From: Achromobacter xylosoxidans
Lineage (GTDB): Bacteria > Pseudomonadota > Gammaproteobacteria > Burkholderiales > Burkholderiaceae_B
Direction: 5' to 3'
Length of the DNA stretch: 64,000 nucleotides
Assembly: GCF_001457475.1 (NCBI RefSeq)
Contig: NZ_LN831029.1
Location: 3,658,001 to 3,722,000, forward strand
A program made the position numbers and the translations under genes. Every line of letters begins with the position of its first letter. Within the stretch, counting starts at the first letter, position 1. This document shows, in pieces, positions 1 to 7,669 of the stretch. The notes beneath the pieces were generated by a model. It saw only the letters and a list, made by a program, of their open reading frames with translations, made no database searches and was not told the origin of the DNA.

Positions 1-360
1 AAGGAAGACAGCCACAACAGCACCATCGTGCCGCAGCTGGCCCCCGCGCCCGGCGAATACGTGGTGCGCAAGAGCACGCCGTCGGCGTTCTACGGCACCA
101 TGCTGGCGCCGTGGCTGGCGCAACGCGGCGTGCAGACGCTGGTGGTGGCCGGCTGCGTCACCAGCGGCTGCGTGCGCGCCAGCGTGGTCGACGCCATGCA
201 GGCTGGCTTGCGGCCACTGGTGGTGTCCGACTGTTGCGGCGACCGCGCGCTGGGGCCGCACGAGGCCAACCTGTTCGACATGGCGCAGAAGTACGCCGCC
301 GTCATGCCGCTGGAGCAGGCGCTGGCCGACATCGCCGCGCTGCCCGGCGCGGCGCGATAG
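1..360 (+). CDS. Isochorismatase-family amidohydrolase, 3' part (possible maleamate amidohydrolase NicF)
   Basis: This is the last 119 codons of a cysteine hydrolase whose start lies left of the window. The frame is open from base 1 and reads KEDSHNSTIVPQLAP. It carries the family's conserved C-terminal block: a cis-peptide region VAGCVTSGC, the nucleophile Cys in TSGCVRAS followed by VVDAMQAG, and the DCCGDRA turn. The wording GCVTSGCVRAS with GPHEANLFDM resembles N-carbamoylsarcosine amidase and maleamate amidohydrolase (NicF) rather than true isochorismatases. The next gene, 38 bp downstream on the same strand, is NicB-like. Together they suggest a nicotinate-degradation (maleamate pathway) cluster continuing to the left. 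The family is clear; the substrate is inferred from context. Confidence 0.8.
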   Translation, partial: KEDSHNSTIVPQLAPAPGEYVVRKSTPSAFYGTMLAPWLAQRGVQTLVVAGCVTSGCVRASVVDAMQAGLRPLVVSDCCGDRALGPHEANLFDMAQKYAAVMPLEQALADIAALPGAAR

Positions 361-398
361 CGGCATAATCAGCCAATCCGCCCGGATCGCCTTCGCCC

Positions 399-2711
399 AT
401 GAACCTGCCCCATCCCCGCGCGCAGCACGACGCGCTGCTGAGCCACCCCGGCGCGCTCCTGGTCGTGCGCGCGCCGACCGCCCCGCCGCGCCCGGCGCCC
501 GGGCAGCCGGGCGTGGTCTCGGATTACGTCCAGGACACGCCCGAGATCTTCGTGGCGGTGCTGGCAGATGATGCCGCGCCTGATGGCTGGCGCGCGCTGG
601 CCTTCAACGGCCACGTCGACCTGGGCACCGGCATCCGCACCGCGCTGGCGCAGATCGTGGCCGAGGAATTGCATGTGCCGATGGCGCGGCTCGAAATGGT
701 GCTGGGCCACACCAACGCCACCCCCAACCAGGGCCCCACCATCGCCAGCGCCAGCATCCAGATTTCGGCCGCGCCCTTGCGCCGCGCCGCGGCCCAGGCG
801 CGCGAGCAGCTGCTGGCGCGGGCCGCGCGGCAATGGGGCGTGGCGGCGGACACGCTGCGCTTGCGCGACGGCATCGTGCGCCCCGCCGATGAGCGCGACG
901 AACGCGCCCTGCGCTACGGTCAACTGGTCCAGGGCCAGCACACCCGGCTGGAACTGGCCGCCGATGATTCCCAGGTGCGGCTCAAGCCGGCGGGCGACTA
1001 CACCCTGGTCGGCAGCGCCGTCGCGCGCGTCGACATTCCCGCCAAGGCCACCGGCGAACTGAGCTTCGTGCACGACGTGCGCGTGCCCGGCATGCGCCAC
1101 GGCCGCGTGGTGCGCCCGCCGCATCCCGGCCGCGATGCCGGCGACTTCATCGGCCGCTGCCTGCTCGATGTCGACACCGGTTCGGTCGCGCACCTGCCCG
1201 GGCGCGTCCAGGTCGTGGTGCAAGGCGATTTCATCGGCGTGGTGGCGGACCGCGAGGAGCAGGCCGAAGCCGCCATGCGCGCGCTCAAGGTCCGCTGGAA
1301 GCCGGTGCCGCCGGCGCCGGCGCTCGACGACCTGGCCAGCGCCATCCGCGCCAACCCGGCGCGCCGCCGCCTGCTGCTGGAGGAAGGCGACGTCGACGCC
1401 GCCTGTGCCGGCGCAGCGGTGCACCTGCGCCGCACCTACGTCTGGCCCTACCAGATGCACGCGTCGATCGGGCCTTCGTGCGCGGTGGCGGATCATCGCG
1501 ATGGCCGCCTCACGGTCTGGGCCGGCACCCAGAATCCGCACATGCTGCGCGCAGACCTGGACCGCCTGCTCAAGCTGGGCGAGGACCGCATCGACATCAT
1601 CCGCATGGAAGCCGCCGGCTGTTATGGCCGCAACTGCGCCGACGACGTCTGCGCCGACGCCGCGCTGCTGTCGGCCGCCGTCGGCGCGCCGGTGCGGGTG
1701 CAACTGATGCGCGACCAGGAACACCAGTGGGAGCCCAAGGGCACGGGCCAGCTGATGGACGTGGGCGCGGCGCTGGACACCGAGGGCAGGCTGCTGGCCT
1801 ACGACTTCCAGGTGCGCTATCCGTCCAACGACGCGCCGCTGCTGGCGCTGCTGCTGACCGGCGGCGTGTCCGGCGAGCCGCGCGTGCTGGAAATGGGCGA
1901 CCGCACCTCGGTGCCGCCGTATCGCTATCCCAGCCGCCGCATCGTCTGCCACGACACCGCGCCGCTGGTGCGCGCCTCGTGGCTGCGCGGGGTCTCGGCC
2001 CTGCCCACCTCGTTCGCGCACGACTGCATGGTCGATGAACTGGCCGAGGCGGCCGGCGCCGACCCGGTTGCGTTCCGGCTCGCGCACCTGGACGATGCGC
2101 GCGCCACCGCGCTGCTGGAGGCGACCGCGGCGCGCGCTGGCTGGCACGAGCGGCCGCCCGGCAGCCGCGGCACGCCGGGCGCCGACGGTATCCTGCGCGG
2201 ACGCGGCGTGGCCTACGCGCGCTATGTGCACAGCAAGTTCCCGGGCTTTGGCGCCGCCTGGGCGGCGTGGGTCATCGACCTGGGCGTGGACCCGGCCAGC
2301 GGGCGCATCGCCATCACGCGGGTGGTGGTCGGCCAGGACACCGGCATGGTCGTCAACCCCGACGGCGTGCGCCACCAGATCCACGGCAACGTCAACCAGA
2401 CCCTCAGCCGCTGCCTGCTGGAACGCGTGCGGTTCGATGCGGCCGGCGTGGCCAGCCGCGAATGGGGCGGCTATCCCATCATCGGTTTCAAGGACCTGCC
2501 GCCCATCGACGTGCTGCTGATGCCGCGCCAGGACGAAGCGCCCATGGGCGCCGGCGAGTCCGCGTCGATTCCCGGGCCGGCGGCCATCGCCAATGCGCTG
2601 TTCGACGCCACCGGACGCCGCTTCCACCAGGCGCCCTTCACGCCGGAAGCGGTGCGCGCCGCCCTCGCGGACCGCGCTGCCGCGGCCTGCGCAACACCGT
2701 CCGCGGCGTAG
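399..2711 (+). CDS. nicB: Molybdopterin-binding xanthine-oxidase-family large subunit, nicotinate dehydrogenase NicB-like
   Basis: 770-residue large subunit of an aldehyde-oxidase/xanthine-dehydrogenase-type molybdenum hydroxylase. The N-terminal part has the NicB/isoquinoline-oxidoreductase-like stretch FNGHVDLGTGIRTALAQIVAEE. The middle carries an AAGCYGRNCADD molybdopterin loop. The C-terminus has MGAGES, whose Glu (about residue 720) matches the catalytic glutamate of this superfamily. Such proteins hydroxylate N-heteroaromatics such as nicotinate, working with a small 2Fe-2S subunit. Pseudomonas NicB is much longer because of a C-terminal multi-haem cytochrome tail. This protein ends after the Mo domain and has no CXXCH, so electrons must leave through separate proteins. 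No small subunit lies in the window, and the right-hand neighbour is an unrelated PLP enzyme on the other strand. The symbol is tentative. Confidence 0.7.
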   Translation: MNLPHPRAQHDALLSHPGALLVVRAPTAPPRPAPGQPGVVSDYVQDTPEIFVAVLADDAAPDGWRALAFNGHVDLGTGIRTALAQIVAEELHVPMARLEMVLGHTNATPNQGPTIASASIQISAAPLRRAAAQAREQLLARAARQWGVAADTLRLRDGIVRPADERDERALRYGQLVQGQHTRLELAADDSQVRLKPAGDYTLVGSAVARVDIPAKATGELSFVHDVRVPGMRHGRVVRPPHPGRDAGDFIGRCLLDVDTGSVAHLPGRVQVVVQGDFIGVVADREEQAEAAMRALKVRWKPVPPAPALDDLASAIRANPARRRLLLEEGDVDAACAGAAVHLRRTYVWPYQMHASIGPSCAVADHRDGRLTVWAGTQNPHMLRADLDRLLKLGEDRIDIIRMEAAGCYGRNCADDVCADAALLSAAVGAPVRVQLMRDQEHQWEPKGTGQLMDVGAALDTEGRLLAYDFQVRYPSNDAPLLALLLTGGVSGEPRVLEMGDRTSVPPYRYPSRRIVCHDTAPLVRASWLRGVSALPTSFAHDCMVDELAEAAGADPVAFRLAHLDDARATALLEATAARAGWHERPPGSRGTPGADGILRGRGVAYARYVHSKFPGFGAAWAAWVIDLGVDPASGRIAITRVVVGQDTGMVVNPDGVRHQIHGNVNQTLSRCLLERVRFDAAGVASREWGGYPIIGFKDLPPIDVLLMPRQDEAPMGAGESASIPGPAAIANALFDATGRRFHQAPFTPEAVRAALADRAAAACATPSAA

Positions 2712-2744
2712 CGCAGGCCGCCAAACCGGCATTGCGCCCGTCGC

Positions 2745-4031
2745 TCAGAGCACGCTGCGCATGGCCTGGTCCATGTCGGCGATCAGGTCTTCCTCGTGCT
2801 CCAGGCCGATGGAAATGCGGATCAGGCCTTCGGACACGCCGGCCGCGTCGCGTTCGGCCGCCGGCACGCCGGAATGCGTGGTCGAGGCCGGGTGGCAGAC
2901 CAGCGATTCGGTGCCACCCAGGCTCACCGCCGACTTGAACAGGCGCAGCGCGTTGATGAAGCGGAACGCCTTGGCGCGGCCGCCGTCCAGCACGAATGCG
3001 AAGGTCGAGCCCGGCCCCGTGCACTGGCGCTTGTAGACCGCCTGGTAGGCCTCGTCGGCAATGGTCTCGGGATGGTAGATGCGCACTTTCTCGTGCGGAT
3101 TGCCCGCCAGCCATTGCGCCACGCGGGTGGCGCTGCGGGCGGCCTGCTTCATGCGCAGCACCACGGTCTCCATCGAGCGCGTGATCATCCAGCACGAGTG
3201 CGGATCGAGCTGCGAGCCGAAGGCGCTGCGGATGGCGCGCACCTTCTTGATCAGGTCTTTCGAGCCGGTGACCGCGCCGGCCACCAGGTCGCTGTGGCCG
3301 CCCACGTATTTGGTCAGCGAATACACGCACAGGTCCACGCCATGCTCGGCCGGCTTCTGGAAGATCGGGCCCAGCAGCGTGTTGTCGCACACCGAGATCG
3401 GGCGGTAGCCGTGGCGCGCGGCAAACGCGTCCAGCTCGGCCTTCATGGCCTGGAAGTCGATCAGCGCATTGGTGGGATTGGCCGGCGTTTCCACGTAGAA
3501 CAGCTTCACCGGCCCCTTGGCGGCGGCCGCTTCCAGCGCATCGCGCATGCTCTGCGCCGACAGGCCGTCGTGGATCGGGTGCGAGCCGATGCCCCATTCC
3601 GGGAAGATCTTGGCGATCAGGGTCTCGGTGCCGCCGTACAGCGGCACCGACTGCACCAGCTGGTCGCCCGGGCGCAGGAACGCCAGGAACACCGCGCTGA
3701 TGGCCGACATGCCGCTGGAGGTCACCGCCGCGTCCTCCGAGCCATCCAGCAGCGACAGGCGATCCTCGACGATCTCCAGGTTGGGATGGTTGAAGCGGCT
3801 GTACACCAGCCCGGCCGACTCGCCCTGCGGCAGCGGCTTGCGGCCCGACACCAGGTCGAAGAACTCGGCGCCGTCCTCGGCCGAGCGGAAGGCGAAGGTG
3901 GACGTGAGGAATACCGGCGGCTTGACCGCGCCTTCGGACAGGAAGGGATCGAAGCCGTACGACATCATCTGCGTCTCGGCGTGCAGCGGACGGCCGGAAA
4001 TGTCTTTCTTGTGATAGCTGGAGTAACTCAT
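2745..4031 (-). CDS. Cys/Met-metabolism PLP enzyme (methionine gamma-lyase / cystathionine gamma-synthase family)
   Basis: 428-residue fold-type I PLP enzyme. The Schiff-base lysine is K241 in YSLTKYVGGHSD, preceded by the cofactor-contacting VCDNT motif at about 214-218. An N-terminal YSRFNHPN segment and SSGMSA, which positions PLP phosphate, are also present. Members either eliminate methanethiol from methionine or condense homoserine esters with cysteine or sulfide. Proteins with this long N-terminus are usually annotated only as cystathionine gamma-synthase family or methionine gamma-lyase, and the reaction cannot be fixed from sequence. It is transcribed away from an Lrp/AsnC regulator. 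That arrangement is common for amino-acid catabolic genes controlled by the adjacent Lrp protein, so a catabolic lyase is the more likely role. Confidence 0.85.
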   Translation of the reverse strand: MSYSSYHKKDISGRPLHAETQMMSYGFDPFLSEGAVKPPVFLTSTFAFRSAEDGAEFFDLVSGRKPLPQGESAGLVYSRFNHPNLEIVEDRLSLLDGSEDAAVTSSGMSAISAVFLAFLRPGDQLVQSVPLYGGTETLIAKIFPEWGIGSHPIHDGLSAQSMRDALEAAAAKGPVKLFYVETPANPTNALIDFQAMKAELDAFAARHGYRPISVCDNTLLGPIFQKPAEHGVDLCVYSLTKYVGGHSDLVAGAVTGSKDLIKKVRAIRSAFGSQLDPHSCWMITRSMETVVLRMKQAARSATRVAQWLAGNPHEKVRIYHPETIADEAYQAVYKRQCTGPGSTFAFVLDGGRAKAFRFINALRLFKSAVSLGGTESLVCHPASTTHSGVPAAERDAAGVSEGLIRISIGLEHEEDLIADMDQAMRSVL

Positions 4032-4177
4032 GGCGTGCCTCTCAATGGGGGAAGTGCGGCCTACCTGACGGCGATATCACGGATTCGGACACGATAGCGC
4101 CGCCGGCCGGGGGATGCAGCGAGTATGGGCGCGTCCGGCCACAATATTCTTTCCATTTCTACTCTTTGGATCGGATA

Positions 4178-4198
4178 ATGGGAAATATCGTTTCCCAT
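4178..4198. promoter_or_regulatory. Perfect inverted repeat before the Lrp gene (probable operator)
   Basis: ATGGGAAA-N5-TTTCCCAT has 8-bp perfect arms. It lies between the Lrp gene and the divergent PLP enzyme, with a GATAAT -10-like hexamer at 4174-4179 overlapping its left arm. Lrp/AsnC proteins commonly autoregulate through AT-rich palindromes of this size. The ATG at 4178 is part of the palindrome, which argues for the later start at 4211. Confidence 0.5.
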
Positions 4199-4210
4199 AC
4201 CTTCGAAACC

Positions 4211-4690
4211 ATGAAAGAGACTGCCTTGTTACATCAACTTGACGCGATCGATTGGAAAATCATGAAAATCCTTCAAGAAGATGGCCGGCTCTCCAACGCC
4301 GAACTGGCCGAGCGCGTGTCGCTGTCGGCCTCGCCCTGCTGGAAGCGCCTCAAGCGCCTGGAGACCTCGGGCGTCATCCGCGGCTACCAGGCCATCCTGG
4401 ACCGCCGCGCGCTCGGCATGGGGGTGGTGGCGTTCGTCAGCATCTCGCTGGAAAACCACACCGAAAAAACCTGCCGCGCGTTCGAGGCGGCGGTGGCCGC
4501 CATGCCCGAAGTGCTGGCCTGCCACAACACCACGGGCCAGCACGACTACCTGCTGCACATCGTGGCGCGCGACTTCGACGCCTATTCCGAATTCGTGCGC
4601 AACCGGCTGCGCACCCTGCCCGGCGTCAAGGAACTGCTCAGCACGCTGTCGATGCACGAAGTGAAGTCGTCGACCAAGCTGCACCTGTGA
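4211..4690 (+). CDS. Lrp/AsnC family transcriptional regulator
   Basis: 159-residue Lrp-type regulator. The N-terminal winged helix-turn-helix begins at LDAIDWKIMKILQEDGRLSN, with SASPCWKRLKRLE as recognition helix. The C-terminal RAM/AsnC ligand domain (GMGVVAFVSI ... TGQHDYLLHIVA) forms the effector-binding octamer in this family. The frame is open further upstream to a TTG at 4166 and an ATG at 4178, but those codons fall in or next to a perfect palindrome that looks like the operator. The ATG at 4211 also gives the usual family length, so it is preferred. It is divergent from the PLP Cys/Met enzyme, which it probably controls in response to an amino acid. Confidence 0.9.
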   Translation: MKETALLHQLDAIDWKIMKILQEDGRLSNAELAERVSLSASPCWKRLKRLETSGVIRGYQAILDRRALGMGVVAFVSISLENHTEKTCRAFEAAVAAMPEVLACHNTTGQHDYLLHIVARDFDAYSEFVRNRLRTLPGVKELLSTLSMHEVKSSTKLHL

Positions 4691-4703
4691 TCCCGCAATG
4701 ACC

Positions 4704-4735
4704 GGCGCCGGGCCGTTCCAGCGCGGCCCGGCGCC
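4704..4735. terminator. 12-bp GC hairpin after the Lrp gene
   Basis: GGCGCCGGGCCG and CGGCCCGGCGCC form a perfect 12-bp stem with an 8-base loop, starting 14 bases after the Lrp stop codon. There is no T-run after it, so it could be a weak or Rho-assisted terminator rather than a strong intrinsic one. Confidence 0.4.
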
Positions 4736-4826
4736 TGCCCGCCAAATGCCAGGGAGTGTCACGAAGCTGTAGCGACCCGTGCCTAGAGTGTCGATTCCGA
4801 TTGAATCCCAAAGAGGACTTCCTGTC

Positions 4827-5945
4827 ATGAAATCGACTCTCCGCATCGCGGCGGCTGGCGCCTGCCTGTCCGTCTTCAGCTTCTCCCCCGCCCTCGCGGC
4901 GACGGCCACTTCCAGCTCGGTCCAGCTCTACGGCCTGGTCGACACCGGCCTGCAATACCTCAGCAACGGACCCAGCGGCAACAGCAAGACGGGCATGAGC
5001 ACGGGCAACCTGAGCGGCTCGCGCTGGGGCCTGCGCGGCACCGAAGACCTGGGCGACGGCCTGTCGACCGTGTTCGTGCTGGAAAACGGCTTCGACTCCG
5101 GCAACGGCACCACCATGCAGGGCGGCCGCCTGTTCGGCCGCCAGGCCTATGTCGGCCTGTCGAGCAAGAGCTTGGGCCGCCTGACGCTGGGCCGCCACAA
5201 CACGCTCATGATCGACTGGATGAGCAAGTACAACCCGTTCGACAACGCCAACTTCTCGATCAAGCGCCCCGACGCGGCCTTCTCGGACCGCACCGACAAC
5301 GCGGTGATGTACGTCGGCAAGTTCGGTCCCGTGTCCGTCGGCGGCTACTACAGCTTCGGCTGGAACAACGAGCAGTCGTTCGACGACAAGACGCTGGGCC
5401 GCATGCTCGGCGGCGGCGTGCGCTATCAGTCGGGCGGCCTGGACGCCGGCCTGCTGTACCACTCCAAGCATGCCGACAAGCCGGCCAAGGGCGCCAACAG
5501 CGACAACCGCGAAGACCGCATCGTCGCCGGGCTGTCGTATGACTTCGAGGGCGTGAAGGTCTACGCCGGCTACCGCTGGCTGGAACAGAAGCTGACGCAG
5601 CGCACCTACAAGAACAACCTGACCTGGCTGGGCGTGACCTACCTGCCGGTGCAGAACAACCGCCTGTCGTTGGCCGTGTACCACCTGAACGACTCGGTCT
5701 GCGACGACATGAACAATGCCGTCTGCCCGGCCGCGCAGGCCGCCGGCACCGGCCAGAAGTCCACCATGTTCGTCCTGGGCAACGAATACGACCTGTCCAA
5801 GCGCACCACCGTCTACGCCGTCGCGGCCTACGCGGTCAACGACGACAAGTCGGCGCAAAGCGTGGTCGGCGGCAAGTACGGCGCCAACGTCGAGCCGGGC
5901 AAGAACCAGCTCGGCCTGAACCTCGGCCTGCGGCACCGGTTTTGA
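4827..5945 (+). CDS. Outer-membrane porin (Gram-negative trimeric, OmpC/BP0840-like)
   Basis: 372-residue general porin of the Burkholderiales type. A Sec signal peptide, [24 protein letters not shown], precedes mature [18 protein letters not shown]. Alternating beta-strands follow, including [17 protein letters not shown] and VFVLENGF. It ends [10 protein letters not shown] with the C-terminal Phe recognised by the BAM complex. The ATG at 4827 is chosen because AGAGG lies just upstream and the signal peptide begins there. Its TGA overlaps the TTG start of an ABC ATPase, so this porin probably heads the transport operon and may supply the outer-membrane route for the same solute. It could also simply be a general porin. 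Confidence 0.9.
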   Translation: MKSTLRIAAAGACLSVFSFSPALAATATSSSVQLYGLVDTGLQYLSNGPSGNSKTGMSTGNLSGSRWGLRGTEDLGDGLSTVFVLENGFDSGNGTTMQGGRLFGRQAYVGLSSKSLGRLTLGRHNTLMIDWMSKYNPFDNANFSIKRPDAAFSDRTDNAVMYVGKFGPVSVGGYYSFGWNNEQSFDDKTLGRMLGGGVRYQSGGLDAGLLYHSKHADKPAKGANSDNREDRIVAGLSYDFEGVKVYAGYRWLEQKLTQRTYKNNLTWLGVTYLPVQNNRLSLAVYHLNDSVCDDMNNAVCPAAQAAGTGQKSTMFVLGNEYDLSKRTTVYAVAAYAVNDDKSAQSVVGGKYGANVEPGKNQLGLNLGLRHRF

Positions 5946-6655
5946 ACGCGCTCGAATCCTCCGCGGGCGGCACGGCGATCGCCGTGCGCGGCCTGCGCCA
6001 CGCCTTCAACGGCCACACCGTGCTGGACGGCGTCGACCTGAACGTGCCCGCGGGCACCGTCCTGGCGCTGCTGGGCCCGTCTGGCTGCGGCAAGAGCACC
6101 CTGCTCAAGTCGCTGGCCGGACTGCTGCGGCCGCAGGCCGGCAGCATCGCCTTCGGCGATGCCGTCGTCTGCGACGCGCAGCGCCATGAACCGCCCGAAC
6201 GCCGCGACCTCGGCATGGTGTTCCAGGACTACGCGCTGTGGCCGCACATGAGCGTGGCCGGCAACGTCGCCTTTCCGCTGGAAATGCGCGGCGTCGCCCG
6301 GCGCGAGCGGCCGGCCCGCGTACAACAAGCCCTGGCCCTGGTGGGCCTGGACGAGCACGCCGCGCGCCGCCCGTCGGAACTATCGGGCGGCCAGCAGCAG
6401 CGCGTCGCGCTGGCCCGCGCCATCGTGGCGCGGCCGCGTGTGCTGCTGTTCGACGAACCGCTGTCCAACCTGGACCGGGCCCTGCGCGAATCGCTCTGCG
6501 TCGAGATCGGCGCCCTGCTGCGCCGGCTCGGCACCACCGCCGTCTACGTCACCCACGACCACGAGGAAGCCCATGCCCTGGCGCACACCATCGCCCGCAT
6601 GGAACACGGCCGCATCGCCGACCTCGCCGTGTCCAAACCCCAGGACTCTGCCTAA
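5942..6655 (+). CDS. ABC transporter ATPase (Fe3+/2-aminoethylphosphonate/sulfate-type importer)
   Basis: 237-residue nucleotide-binding subunit. It has Walker [11 protein letters not shown]-loop [12 protein letters not shown], signature LSGGQQQR, Walker B VLLFDEP and switch His in VTHDHEEA. The start is a TTG whose last two bases fall within the porin stop codon (TTGA), implying translational coupling to the porin. At 237 residues it is short for the FbpC/PotA class, which carries a C-terminal TOBE regulatory domain of about 100 residues. Here the protein ends soon after the switch region, so that domain is missing. The binding protein follows immediately. It energises the fused permease encoded downstream. 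The substrate is probably ferric iron or a small anion or phosphonate, inferred only from family. Confidence 0.9.
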   Translation: MNALESSAGGTAIAVRGLRHAFNGHTVLDGVDLNVPAGTVLALLGPSGCGKSTLLKSLAGLLRPQAGSIAFGDAVVCDAQRHEPPERRDLGMVFQDYALWPHMSVAGNVAFPLEMRGVARRERPARVQQALALVGLDEHAARRPSELSGGQQQRVALARAIVARPRVLLFDEPLSNLDRALRESLCVEIGALLRRLGTTAVYVTHDHEEAHALAHTIARMEHGRIADLAVSKPQDSA

Positions 6656-6656
6656 A

Positions 6657-7628
6657 ATGCCCCACGCACCCGTTTCCAAACTACTTGCCACGTTCTTTAT
6701 GACGCTTTCGTTCGGATTGGCCGCCGGCCAGGCCAAGGCGCTGACCGTTTACACCGCGGGCCCAGGCGGCCTCATCAAGCAACTGGCCGCCGGCTTCCAG
6801 GAGAAGACCGGCATCAAGGTCGACGTGTTCCAGGCCACCACCGGCAAGGTCATGGCCCGGCTCGAGGCCGAGTCCGCCAACCCGCGCGCCGACGTGCTGA
6901 TCTCGGCCTCCTGGGACACCGCGCAGGACCTGGACCAGCGCGGCTGGCTGCTGGCCTATGACAGCCCCAACGCGGCCCAGGTGCCGGCGCGCTTCAAGGC
7001 CCCGACCTACGTGGCGCAGGGCATCTCGGCGCTGGGCATCGTCTGGAATTCGCGCAGCGGCACGCCCGAACCGCGCGACTGGTCCGACCTGACCGGCCCG
7101 CAGTTCAAGCAGAAGGTCACCACCCCCGACCCGGCCCTGTCGGGCGCCTCGCTCGACCTGCTGCTGGGCCTGCAAAGCGCCCAGGGCGAATCGGCCTGGA
7201 AGCTGTTCGAGACGCTGCGCGACAACGGCATGACCATCTCCGGCCCCAACGCCCAGGCGCTGACGCCGGTGCTGCAGGGCGCCAAGGCGGCGGTGTTCGG
7301 CGCCGTCGACTACGTGTCGTACGCCAGCGTCGAGAAAGGCGAATCGATCAAGGTGATCTTTCCGTCCAGCGGCACCGCCATCGCGCCGCGCCCGATGATG
7401 ATCCTGAAGACCACCAAGGCGCCCGACCAGGCGCGCCAGTTCATCGACTATGTGCTGTCCGAGGACGGCCAGCGCGCCGTCGCCGACGCCTGGCTGATGC
7501 CGGCGCGCCAGGACGTGGCCGGCAAGCGGCCGCTGTTCAAGGACCTGGCGCTGCTGCCCGAGACCGCGCCCGGCGCCTCGCGCGCCGAGGTGCTGGCGCG
7601 TTTCGCGCGCCTGTTCGGCCAACACTGA
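6657..7628 (+). CDS. ABC transporter periplasmic substrate-binding protein (FbpA/PhnS-like)
   Basis: 323-residue extracellular solute-binding protein. The signal peptide MPHAPVSKLLATFFMTLSFG...AKA is followed by mature LTVYTAGPGGLIKQL. This start is typical of the ferric-iron/2-aminoethylphosphonate binding class (TVYT, then FQEKTGIKVDVFQATTGKVMARLEAE). ADVLISASWDTA and VDYVSYASVEKGESIKVIFPSSGT match the second lobe and hinge. The ATG at 6657 overlaps nothing and lies one base after the ATPase stop at 6655. A 10-bp hairpin follows the gene before the permease, a usual way to keep binding protein in excess. Which ligand it binds cannot be decided: the tyrosine pair that marks iron binders was not confirmed. 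Confidence 0.88.
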   Translation: MPHAPVSKLLATFFMTLSFGLAAGQAKALTVYTAGPGGLIKQLAAGFQEKTGIKVDVFQATTGKVMARLEAESANPRADVLISASWDTAQDLDQRGWLLAYDSPNAAQVPARFKAPTYVAQGISALGIVWNSRSGTPEPRDWSDLTGPQFKQKVTTPDPALSGASLDLLLGLQSAQGESAWKLFETLRDNGMTISGPNAQALTPVLQGAKAAVFGAVDYVSYASVEKGESIKVIFPSSGTAIAPRPMMILKTTKAPDQARQFIDYVLSEDGQRAVADAWLMPARQDVAGKRPLFKDLALLPETAPGASRAEVLARFARLFGQH

Positions 7629-7634
7629 CAGGCC

Positions 7635-7659
7635 GGGATGCCGGCGCGTCCGGCATCCC
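7635..7659 (+). other. Intercistronic hairpin between binding protein and permease
   Basis: GGGATGCCGG-CGCGT-CCGGCATCCC gives a perfect 10-bp stem six bases after the binding-protein stop and ten before the permease ATG. It lacks a T-run, so it is more likely an RNA-stabilising or partial-termination element that raises binding-protein output relative to permease than a full terminator. Confidence 0.6.
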
Positions 7660-7669
7660 CACTCCGACC

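Noticed and set aside
369..2732. A 787-codon antisense frame across the NicB-like gene
   Set aside because: It is a shadow frame caused by high GC at third codon positions. The protein is Arg/His/Gly-rich without any domain, while the plus-strand frame has clear family motifs.
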